A stretch of DNA of 7,331 nucleotides from Candidatus Omnitrophota bacterium (lineage in GTDB: Bacteria; Omnitrophota; Koll11; VGKN01), in NCBI GenBank assembly GCA_016867055.1, contig VGKN01000074.1, forward strand, positions 1-7,331, given 5' to 3'. Below the pieces are notes generated by a model. It was not told the origin of the DNA and ran no database searches. It worked only from the letters and a program-made list of their open reading frames with translations. The position numbers were made by a program, and so were the translations under genes. Shown piece after piece: positions 1 to 3,819 of the stretch (position 1 is its first letter; every line of letters begins with the position of its first letter).

Positions 1-483
1 AGTAAAGATGGTAAGCCTTACGGAGACGTAAAGAAATCTTTCTTTACAGCCCTTAAGAAATCTGATATTATCAATTTCCACTTTCACGATTTAAGACATA
101 CCTTTGCGTCACATTTGGTAATGCTTGGAGTAGATTTGAACACAGTTAGAGAATTAATGGGGCATAAATCTATTGAAATGACACTTAGATATTCTCATCT
201 TTCTCCGGATCATAAAAAACGAGCAGCGGACATTTTGGGTATGCAGATGGACACTATTTGGACACCGGAGGTAGAAAATACAAAAGGGGTAAAAAGTTCA
301 GATATAGATAACTTATTGTCAAATAATGAGTTGGAAAATTTTCGCTGGCGTAGCTCAGGGGTAGAGCAGGGGTTTTGTAAACCTCTGGTCGGGGGTTCAA
401 TTCCCTCCGCCAGCTCCATTCGTCGCCGCGACGAATGGAGCCCCGAGCATAGCGAGGAGCTAAATAGTTCTTTGGTACTATGA
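1..483 (+). CDS. Tyrosine recombinase (phage integrase/Xer family), 5'-partial
   Basis: This is the C-terminal catalytic half of a site-specific tyrosine recombinase. The frame is open from base 1, so the gene starts upstream of the window. The family cuts and rejoins DNA through a 3'-phosphotyrosine. The sequence shows HDLRHTFASHL (HxxR box, bases 88-120), then LMGHKS with the second active-site His, then TLRYSHLSPDHKK with the nucleophilic Tyr near base 190. A usual family member ends about 20-40 residues after that Tyr. Here the frame continues for nearly 100 codons, through all of tRNA-Thr (344-418) and its downstream hairpin, to a stop at 481-483. The last ~45 residues are therefore tRNA-derived, and the true functional end is probably before or within the tRNA. 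Phage-type and Xer-type cannot be separated without the N-terminal half. Confidence 0.85.
   Translation, partial: SKDGKPYGDVKKSFFTALKKSDIINFHFHDLRHTFASHLVMLGVDLNTVRELMGHKSIEMTLRYSHLSPDHKKRAADILGMQMDTIWTPEVENTKGVKSSDIDNLLSNNELENFRWRSSGVEQGFCKPLVGGSIPSASSIRRRDEWSPEHSEELNSSLVL
344..418 (+). tRNA. tRNA-Thr (anticodon TGT)
   Basis: Acceptor arms GCTGGCG and CGCCAGC pair perfectly, with discriminator T and an encoded CCA. The D arm is GCTC/GAGC. The anticodon loop TTTGTAA gives anticodon TGT, reading ACA. The T loop is TTCAATT. The whole gene lies inside the open frame of the upstream recombinase, on the same strand. A 13-bp inverted repeat begins inside its 3' end. Confidence 0.96.
413..460 (+). 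repeat. tRNA-3'-end hairpin plus CCCGAG block, at tRNA-Thr
   Basis: A 13-bp perfect inverted repeat pairs 413-425 with 429-441 around a 3-nt loop CCG. Its left arm is the last bases of tRNA-Thr, including CCA. It is followed directly by CCCGAGCATAGCGAGGA (442-458). The same two-part layout follows tRNA-Tyr and the CAT tRNA with different arm sequences. There is no T-run, so it is not a standard intrinsic terminator. Confidence 0.7.
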
Positions 484-489
484 TTTTAC

Positions 490-520
490 TGTCAACTGTG
501 GACTGTTGACTGTTAACTGA
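490..520. repeat. GTTAACTGT-type simple repeat, spacer between tRNA-Thr and tRNA-Tyr
   Basis: The stretch is built from variants of GTCAACTGT and GTTGACTGTTAACTG. Similar stretches lie at 3004-3038, 3630-3657 and 3692-3720, all beside tRNA genes. The family contains the palindrome GTTAAC and TTGAC boxes that look like -35 elements. Confidence 0.55.
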
Positions 521-527
521 ATTTTAC

Positions 528-612
528 GGGCAGGTGGCCGAGCGGACAATGGCAACAGACTGTAAATCTGTCGGCGTAGCCTACGGAGGTTCGAATCCTT
601 CCCTGCCCACCA
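528..612 (+). tRNA. tRNA-Tyr (anticodon GTA)
   Basis: This is a class II tRNA of 85 nt with a long variable arm. Acceptor arms GGGCAGG and CCTGCCC are followed by ACCA. The anticodon stem ACAGA/TCTGT encloses CTGTAAA, giving anticodon GTA. The T loop is TTCGAAT. The final 21 bp (592-612) recur exactly at 788-808. The inverted repeat at 611-634 starts within the CCA end. Confidence 0.96.
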
Positions 613-808
613 AATTTTAGCTTTTTAAAATTTGTCCCGAGTGAAGCGAGGGATAGACGACACTTTCCTTTGAGGAAGCGATTCGAAGCGAGCGAACGCT
701 GAGCGAGTAGCGAGGAAAAGCGAGAATCACGAGCGAAAGTGAGCGAGGGGAGCCTACGCAAGGAGCAAATCCTGCGAGTGTAGTAGGCGAATCCTTCCCT
801 GCCCACCA
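592..808. repeat. 21-bp direct repeat of the tRNA-Tyr 3' end (att-like pair)
   Basis: Bases 592-612 (T loop to CCA of tRNA-Tyr) and 788-808 are identical over 21 bp. The second copy has no tRNA body upstream. Known integrative elements that use tRNA genes duplicate exactly this segment, so the pair resembles attL/attR around a relic of about 175 bp. No integrase lies between the copies, and a local duplication is also possible. Confidence 0.6.
611..654 (+). repeat. tRNA-3'-end hairpin plus CCCGAG block, at tRNA-Tyr
   Basis: A 9-bp perfect inverted repeat pairs 611-619 with 626-634 around a 6-nt loop. The left arm includes the last two bases of the tRNA. CCCGAGTGAAGCGAGGG follows at 636-652. 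A weaker copy follows the duplicated tRNA-Tyr end: arms CAGTTTT 807-813 and AAAACTG 822-828, then a degenerate GTCCTGAGTGAGCG. Confidence 0.65.
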
Positions 809-1054
809 GTTTTACGAAGGGAAAACTGTCCTGAGTGAGCGTAATGACGTAACGAAGAGAAACGCCATAGCGAAACGAAGGGCGTCTGAAGATAAAATTT
901 GTCCCGAAGCTTGGTTTTTAAACGAGGGATTGACGACGAAAAAAGGGATGGGAAAAAAGAGACGTTTCTATTTTTGAATAGTAAGTAAAAATATTGAAAA
1001 AGAAATAAGTAATGCGTCCCCAGAATTCCAGCTAAGTTAGAGCGTGTAGCCAAT
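613..1054. other. Gene-free repeat region between tRNA-Tyr and hicBA
   Basis: I see no credible gene here. The reverse-strand frames spell tRNA-antisense and repeat-derived peptides. The region holds the hairpin module at 611-654, a tract rich in GAGCGA/GCGAG units (about 665-760), a long imperfect inverted repeat at about 752-787 (CCTACGC and AGGA against TCCT, GCG and GTAG), the second copy of the tRNA-Tyr 3' end, and one copy of the 127-bp repeat. Confidence 0.6.
903..1029 (+). repeat. ~127-bp dispersed repeat, copy 1
   Basis: Aligned by eye, this matches 2114-2243 over its full length with roughly one tenth of positions changed and a few 1-base indels. It opens with a CCCGA-AAACGAGGGA variant of the tRNA-linked block, has an A/G-rich middle, and closes with the REP core TAAGTAATGCGTCCCC (1006-1021) followed by AGAATTCC. 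It is probably a non-autonomous derivative mobilised by the RAYT. Confidence 0.75.
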
Positions 1055-1093
1055 CTAAACAAAATGATATGATGTTGAATTTAATTTGTTTAG
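1055..1093. promoter_or_regulatory. Inverted repeat upstream of hicB (possible operator)
   Basis: CTAAACAAA (1055-1063) and TTTGTTTAG (1085-1093) form a perfect 9-bp inverted repeat whose right half overlaps the -35 box of hicB. Many HicB proteins repress their own operon, so this could be the operator. This HicB shows no clear DNA-binding domain, so the role is inferred from position only. Confidence 0.35.
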
Positions 1094-1114
1094 GCATAAT
1101 TCATATGGTATAAT
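1086..1114 (+). promoter_or_regulatory. Sigma70-type promoter for hicBA
   Basis: The -35 TTGTTT (1086-1091) and the perfect -10 TATAAT (1109-1114) are 17 nt apart, with an extended -10 TG at 1106-1107. Transcription would start near 1121, giving a short leader with a Shine-Dalgarno AAGG at 1132-1135. Confidence 0.7.
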
Positions 1115-1142
1115 TATTGATGAAAAGGATTAAGGTGAAACG

Positions 1143-1439
1143 ATGATAAAATTTCAAAAGGTAACTCTAACTGTAGAATTTTATAGGGAAGGCAATAAAT
1201 TTATTGCATTTAGCCCTGCGTTAAATATTTCTACCTGCGGCGATACCATTGAACAGGCTAAAAAAAGATTTGAAGAATTACAACAACTCTTCTTTGAAGA
1301 GGCCGAGAAAATGGGGACCCTTGAGGATGTTCTATTAGAATGCGGATGGAAAAAAATTACACATCCTCGTAAGTGCTGGAAACCACCAATTTCTGTTGGT
1401 CAAATTCAAAGAGAAGTGAGAGTTCCTTGTCCCGCCTGA
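1143..1439 (+). CDS. hicB: HicB-family antitoxin
   Basis: A 98-residue HicB-like antitoxin. The family neutralises the HicA RNA-cleaving toxin by masking its active site. The N-terminal ~60 residues show the usual partly degraded RNase-H-like fold: strand-forming KVTLTVEFYREGNKFIAFSPALNISTCGDTIEQAKKRFEELQQLFFEEA. The tail (WKPPISVGQIQREVRVPCPA) has no visible helix-turn-helix or ribbon-helix-helix, so it may wrap the toxin and not bind DNA. AAGG sits 7 nt before the ATG, and a strong promoter lies at 1086-1114. The gene comes before the toxin, the reverse of the classical hicA-hicB order, and overlaps it by 13 nt. This order and tail are seen in a common HicB subgroup. Confidence 0.85.
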   Translation: MIKFQKVTLTVEFYREGNKFIAFSPALNISTCGDTIEQAKKRFEELQQLFFEEAEKMGTLEDVLLECGWKKITHPRKCWKPPISVGQIQREVRVPCPA

Positions 1440-1657
1440 CACCCATTGATTATAAAAAATTTGAGAAATTCTTAAAATATATTGGCTGTGAATTTGTTAG
1501 ACAAAAAGGTGACCATCGAGTCTATACAAAGGCGAACTTGAAACGGCCAATAATTATCCCTGCCATTAAAGACATCCCCATATTTATTATCCAAAATAAC
1601 CTGAAGATTTTAGGAATTAGCAAAGAAGAGTATTTATCAATGCTTGAACAGTTATAG
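1427..1657 (+). CDS. hicA: HicA-family mRNA-interferase toxin (TTG start)
   Basis: A 76-residue HicA toxin, which cleaves mRNA independently of the ribosome using a double-stranded-RNA-binding-like fold and a catalytic His. The core is LTPIDYKKFEKFLKYIGCEFVRQKGDHRVY, with His30 in the conserved G-[SD]-H-R context, then strands RPIIIPAIKD and the helix IIQNNLKILGISKEEYLSML. I place the start at TTG 1427, which gives MSRLTPID, the typical beginning. An ATG at 1373 would add 18 residues read out of frame from hicB. The 13-nt overlap with hicB and a purine-rich GAGAAGTGAG upstream suggest translational coupling, which would keep antitoxin ahead of toxin. A terminator follows at 1693-1723. Confidence 0.85.
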   Translation: MSRLTPIDYKKFEKFLKYIGCEFVRQKGDHRVYTKANLKRPIIIPAIKDIPIFIIQNNLKILGISKEEYLSMLEQL

Positions 1658-1692
1658 TTCTGATTGTATGTTTATGAGATAGTAAAAAATTC

Positions 1693-1723
1693 AAGCCGAC
1701 TCACATCAAAGGTCGGCTTTTTT
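1693..1723 (+). terminator. Intrinsic terminator of hicBA
   Basis: AAGCCGAC (1693-1700) pairs with GTCGGCTT (1712-1719) in an 8-bp stem with an 11-nt loop, followed by a run of T to 1723. It lies 35 bp after the hicA stop. Confidence 0.85.
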
Positions 1724-1805
1724 GGTTTTTTTAGAGAGTAATTAAAACCGGCAGAATCAAAAATAGGTATAAATTATCTTTAATTTCTCCTAATTTTTTA
1801 TAAAG

Positions 1806-1952
1806 ATGGATAAAGAGAAAAAAATAAAATTGGAAAAAGCAATTGTGGATTGGATGGTAGTTATTTACAAAAATGTAATGTCTCAAAGTGAAGCACAAAA
1901 ATATGCCGAGATAACATTAAAGACTATTAAAGAGGAAGCTCAGAGAACTTAG
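1806..1952 (+). CDS. Small hypothetical protein, 48 aa
   Basis: The frame encodes MDKEKKIKLEKAIVDWMVVIYKN and then a helical, charged second half ending KTIKEEAQRT. I recognise no family. The composition (Lys/Glu-rich amphipathic helices with a WMVV patch) looks like a real small protein and not random repeat translation. The ATG has no clear Shine-Dalgarno, and the stop codon TAG lies at the edge of the REP cluster starting at 1950, so the 3' end may have been cut by repeat insertion. It may be a remnant. Confidence 0.35.
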   Translation: MDKEKKIKLEKAIVDWMVVIYKNVMSQSEAQKYAEITLKTIKEEAQRT

Positions 1953-2243
1953 GGACACATGGAGAACTTAGGGACACATCACTTAGAACTTAGAGAACTT
2001 AGGGACACATCACTTAATTCAAGAAGAATTCATAGAAAAATTGAGAAAATAGGTGTTGTGTCCCCATATTCGTATTGGTGAGAAAAAAATAAGTGTTATG
2101 TCCCCGCATTCATTCCGAAGCTTGGTTTTTAAACGAGGGATTGAAGACGAAAAAGGGGACGGGGAAAAGGAGACGTTTTCTATTTTTGAATAGTAAGTAA
2201 AAGTATTGAAAAGAAGAAATAAGTGATGTGTCCCCAGAATTCC
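1950..2243. repeat. Cluster of REP-like elements in both orientations
   Basis: This gene-free stretch carries six copies of the REP core seen at the RAYT ends. Reverse-oriented cores (AGGGACACATCACTTA type) lie at 1951-1960 (partial), 1970-1985 and 2001-2016. Forward cores lie at 2052-2065 (degenerate), 2090-2105 and 2220-2235. Opposed copies around 2001-2065 form a BIME-like pair. The last forward copy ends the second 127-bp repeat. Confidence 0.75.
2114..2243 (+). repeat. ~127-bp dispersed repeat, copy 2
   Basis: This is the second copy of the repeat at 903-1029, in the same orientation. It is better preserved at its REP end (TAAGTGATGTGTCCCC, 2220-2235) and is followed by three overlapping AGAATTCC-like units up to 2263. 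Confidence 0.75.
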
Positions 2244-2269
2244 TGCCCAGAATTCCAGAATTCTGCAGG

Positions 2270-2440
2270 ATGATTACAGCGTGTTTTTATTTAGAAAAAA
2301 CGAAGGCAGAGAAAAAACTTTTAGTCCTTACAGATAAAGAATTTTATTCTAGGTTTACTAAGGATGCCGATGGTTTGATTTCCGAAAATATAGAGGTGTT
2401 ATATATACCAATGAAATTTGTTGTTTGCGGAGGAGAATGA
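2270..2440 (+). pseudogene. Truncated unknown gene, C-terminal remnant of 56 codons
   Basis: The frame from ATG 2270 encodes MITACFYLEKTKAEKKLLVLTDKEFY, then SRFTKDADGLISENIEVLYIPM and a short tail. I do not recognise the family. The strand-helix-strand pattern (KKLLVLTD, IEVLYIPM) looks like the end of a larger folded domain and not a whole protein. The sequence immediately upstream is REP and repeat DNA, and a GTG at 2228 would extend the frame through it. The likely history is loss of the 5' part by repeat insertion. Its stop TGA overlaps an ATG of the next gene (ATGA, 2437-2440), suggesting the two once formed an operon. Confidence 0.4.
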
Positions 2441-2442
2441 GC

Positions 2443-2904
2443 ATGGCTTATTATATTAAAACCATAGGAATTAGAGGAGAATTCATAGGAATTTTTGAAG
2501 GGCGATTTAAAAAGATGTTAAGTTCTAAAATGTGTTTTAAAACAAATAAAGGTAAAGTCGGAAGCATTAAAAATAATGATAAACTTGTTATTTATTGTAT
2601 CAGGAATGGTGTACGTGAATTTCCGCATGGAGGATTTATAGGTATTCAATTGGTTTTGTCAGAAGTTCATAGTCGAAATGGAGATTTTGAGCCTCCATGG
2701 GATTGGGTTGTTGATATTAAACAACAAATTCAAGTTGAACCTAAACGAGAAATTACTCTTTCAGAAGTGCGAGGATGGACAAATAGGTCTGTAAAATTAG
2801 AAAATGCCCTAAATGTTAGGTTACTAGCCATAGGTGGACTTTTGGAAATAGAAGAAAGTGATTATATCCAGTTCATTAAGGAGTTTAAAACAAGAATAAA
2901 ATAA
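2443..2904 (+). CDS. Hypothetical protein, possibly PUA/EVE-like fold
   Basis: A 153-residue soluble protein of unknown function. I chose ATG 2443 because GGAGGAG (2429-2435) sits 7 nt upstream; ATG 2437 would leave only 1 nt. The pattern is a beta-rich first half (YYIKTIGIRGEF, KNNDKLVIYCIRNGVREFPHGGFIGIQLVLSEV) followed by PPWDWVVDIKQ and a helical end. A GDKLVIYC-type strand followed by a GGFIGI strand and W-rich segments resembles PUA-superfamily domains of the EVE/YTH kind, which bind modified nucleotides in RNA or DNA. That is a weak resemblance and could be wrong. It has no signal peptide or membrane segment. It follows the truncated frame at 2270-2440 and has no visible terminator. 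Confidence 0.7.
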   Translation: MAYYIKTIGIRGEFIGIFEGRFKKMLSSKMCFKTNKGKVGSIKNNDKLVIYCIRNGVREFPHGGFIGIQLVLSEVHSRNGDFEPPWDWVVDIKQQIQVEPKREITLSEVRGWTNRSVKLENALNVRLLAIGGLLEIEESDYIQFIKEFKTRIK

Positions 2905-2951
2905 CCAAAAATAGAAAAAAGATATGCTTCTATTCTTATCATACGAAACTA

Positions 2952-2980
2952 TTGACCCAAACAGCAATAAATGTTATTAT
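2952..2980 (+). promoter_or_regulatory. Sigma70-type promoter upstream of the Gly-Ile/Met-Val tRNA cluster
   Basis: The -35 TTGACC (2952-2957) and -10 TATTAT (2975-2980) are 17 nt apart, with an extended -10 TG (2972-2973). Transcription would begin near 2987, about 110 nt before tRNA-Gly. No other candidate of this quality lies between the preceding gene and the tRNAs. Confidence 0.6.
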
Positions 2981-3003
2981 CTTTTCTCAAACTTTCTTAT
3001 TTT

Positions 3004-3038
3004 TAACTGTTAATCGTCAACTATGAACTGTTAACTGT
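3004..3038. repeat. GTTAACTGT-type simple repeat upstream of tRNA-Gly
   Basis: Variants of AACTGTTAA and GTCAACTATGAACTGTTAACTG, the same family as 490-520, lie within the predicted leader of the tRNA transcript. Confidence 0.5.
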
Positions 3039-3043
3039 TTTGA

Positions 3044-3059
3044 GGCGGGCTTGCCCGCC
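3044..3059. repeat. GC-rich hairpin GGCGGGC-TT-GCCCGCC
   Basis: A perfect 7-bp inverted repeat with a TT spacer, in the leader 37 nt before tRNA-Gly. It has no T-run, so terminator function is doubtful. Its GGCGGGC arm resembles the tRNA-Gly 5' end (GCGGGCG, 3096-3102) and could compete with it for pairing. Confidence 0.5.
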
Positions 3060-3095
3060 GAAGTTTACCAAAAGTATCACAGAAGCAAAACGCAG

Positions 3096-3169
3096 GCGGG
3101 CGTAGTTCAATGGTAGAACGAAAGCCTTCCAAGCTTTTCACGGGAGTTCGATTCTCCTCGCCCGCTCCA
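3096..3169 (+). tRNA. tRNA-Gly (anticodon TCC)
   Basis: Acceptor arms GCGGGCG and CGCCCGC are followed by TCCA. The D arm is GTTC/GAAC. The anticodon stem AAAGC/GCTTT encloses CTTCCAA, giving anticodon TCC. The T loop is TTCGATT. The length is 74 nt with encoded CCA. Confidence 0.96.
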
Positions 3170-3177
3170 ATCTTATA

Positions 3178-3343
3178 AATCCAAAGTCCAAAAATCAAAA
3201 TCCAAAATTTTAAGAATATTCTCGGTATTATTTTAACCTCAATTTTTCCCTTGCCAAAATCCTCTCCAAATAGTAATATTATAACTCTAAAAATTATTTA
3301 ATATTTTAATTTTTGGATTTTGGTATTTGATATTTGGATTTTC
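3178..3343. repeat. AT-rich inverted-repeat element between tRNA-Gly and the CAT tRNA
   Basis: The left arm (3178-3209, AATCCAAA/AAAATCCAAAATTTT units) and the right arm (3307-3343, AATTTTTGGATTTTGG and ATTTGGATTTT) are imperfect reverse complements around about 97 nt. Together they could fold into a long hairpin filling nearly the whole spacer. No open frame is present. Confidence 0.6.
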
Positions 3344-3346
3344 AAC

Positions 3347-3423
3347 GGGCCCATAGCTCAGTTGGTTAGAGCAGCTGACTCATAATCAGCGGGTCGGAGG
3401 TTCAAGTCCTTCTGGGCCCACCA
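3347..3423 (+). tRNA. tRNA with CAT anticodon, probably tRNA-Ile2 (else elongator Met)
   Basis: Acceptor arms GGGCCCA and TGGGCCC are followed by ACCA. The anticodon stem GCTGA/TCAGC encloses CTCATAA, giving anticodon CAT. The paired first base and absence of the GGG/CCC anticodon-stem signature exclude initiator tRNA. The pairs C4-G69 and C5-G68 match the acceptor determinants known for lysidine synthetase TilS on E. coli tRNA-Ile2, so Ile2 is favoured. Elongator Met remains possible. Confidence 0.9.
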
Positions 3424-3464
3424 GACTCGTCAAAGACGAGTCTGTCCCGAGCGAAACGAGGGAC
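3423..3464 (+). repeat. tRNA-3'-end hairpin plus CCCGAG block, at the CAT tRNA
   Basis: A 9-bp perfect inverted repeat, AGACTCGTC (3423-3431) with GACGAGTCT (3435-3443), starts on the final A of the CCA end. GTCCC...GGGAC (3444-3464) follows, containing CCCGAGCGAAACGAGGG. This is the cleanest of the three modules. No T-run follows. Confidence 0.7.
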
Positions 3465-3514
3465 ATAGAAGTGATTTTAAATAGCCCCTCGCAAATAAAG
3501 AAGAAATAAGAATG

Positions 3515-3548
3515 CTCGGGACAAAATTTTTGCTTAGCAAAAATTTTG
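3515..3548 (-). repeat. Mirror-image hairpin module in front of tRNA-Val
   Basis: CTCGGGAC (3515-3522) is the reverse complement of GTCCCGAG at 3444-3451. It leads into a 12-bp perfect inverted repeat (3522-3533 with 3537-3548, loop TTA) whose last base is the first base of tRNA-Val. The spacer between the two tRNAs is thus bounded by inverted copies of the same signal. Confidence 0.6.
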
Positions 3549-3624
3549 GGCGATTGGCTCAGTTGGTTAGAGCGTCACACTCACATTGTGAAGATCAGAG
3601 GTTCGAATCCTCTATCGCCCACCA
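3548..3624 (+). tRNA. tRNA-Val (anticodon CAC)
   Basis: Acceptor arms GGGCGAT and ATCGCCC are followed by ACCA. The D arm is GCTC/GAGC. The anticodon stem TCACA/TGTGA encloses CTCACAT, giving anticodon CAC. The T loop is TTCGAAT. The length is 77 nt. Unlike the Thr, Tyr and CAT tRNAs it has no hairpin module at its 3' end; a mirror-image one sits at its 5' end. Confidence 0.96.
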
Positions 3625-3629
3625 TATTA

Positions 3630-3720
3630 GTTGACAGATGACAGTTAACAGTTGACAGAAGACGAACAAGAGATATTAGTAAATGTTTATCTGTGAGCTG
3701 TTAACTGTGAACAGTGAACT
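3630..3720. repeat. Inverted pair of GTTAACTGT-type repeats after tRNA-Val
   Basis: ACAGTTAACAG (3641-3651) and CTGTTAACTGT (3697-3707) are perfect reverse complements within two longer, imperfect arms. They form a hairpin element of about 90 nt between tRNA-Val and the zinc-ribbon gene. Confidence 0.5.
3652..3679 (+). promoter_or_regulatory. Possible promoter for the zinc-ribbon gene/rnhA block
   Basis: TTGACA (3652-3657) and TATTAG (3674-3679) are 16 nt apart. The -35 is perfect but is part of the simple repeat, and the -10 is only partly matching. It would give a leader of about 130 nt before the ATG at 3820. Confidence 0.3.
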
Positions 3721-3819
3721 TATGAGGGGCTAATTCCTCTAAGTATATTAGCTTAGTTGGCAGAGTTTAGCGTGGACTAACTGGAGTTTACAAAGCCATA
3801 AAGGAATAAAAGGGATAAT

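Noticed and set aside
210..419. Reverse-strand 69-codon frame beginning MELAEGIEPPTRGLQNPCS
   Set aside because: It is the antisense of tRNA-Thr and the recombinase end, a well-known type of spurious annotation.
513..1062. Two reverse-strand reading frames of about 100 codons
   Set aside because: They contain the GGQGRIR peptide typical of antisense tRNA 3' ends and otherwise translate repeats; there is no ribosome site or family resemblance.
1373..1426. Upstream ATG for hicA giving a 94-aa protein
   Set aside because: The extra 18 residues come from hicB sequence in another frame and do not fit the HicA N-terminus; TTG 1427 does.
1950..2235. CRISPR array from the repeated GGGACACATC units
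   Set aside because: Repeats are short, in both orientations and irregularly spaced, with no uniform spacers or cas genes; they match the RAYT ends.
3347..3423. Initiator tRNA-fMet for the CAT anticodon gene
   Set aside because: The first base pair is a normal G-C and the anticodon stem lacks the three G-C pairs of initiators.
3515..3548. Intrinsic terminator upstream of tRNA-Val
   Set aside because: The stem is strong but it is followed by the tRNA itself and not a T-run, and it would block the cluster.
3741..3796. Possible tRNA pseudogene (TTAGCTTAGTTGGCAGAG resembles a D arm)
   Set aside because: No matching acceptor arms, T loop or proper anticodon loop could be found, so the match is too weak to annotate.
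3787..3819. Promoter TTTACA-GATAAT directly before the zinc-ribbon gene
   Set aside because: The spacer would be 21 nt and the -10 would touch the ATG, so it is not credible.
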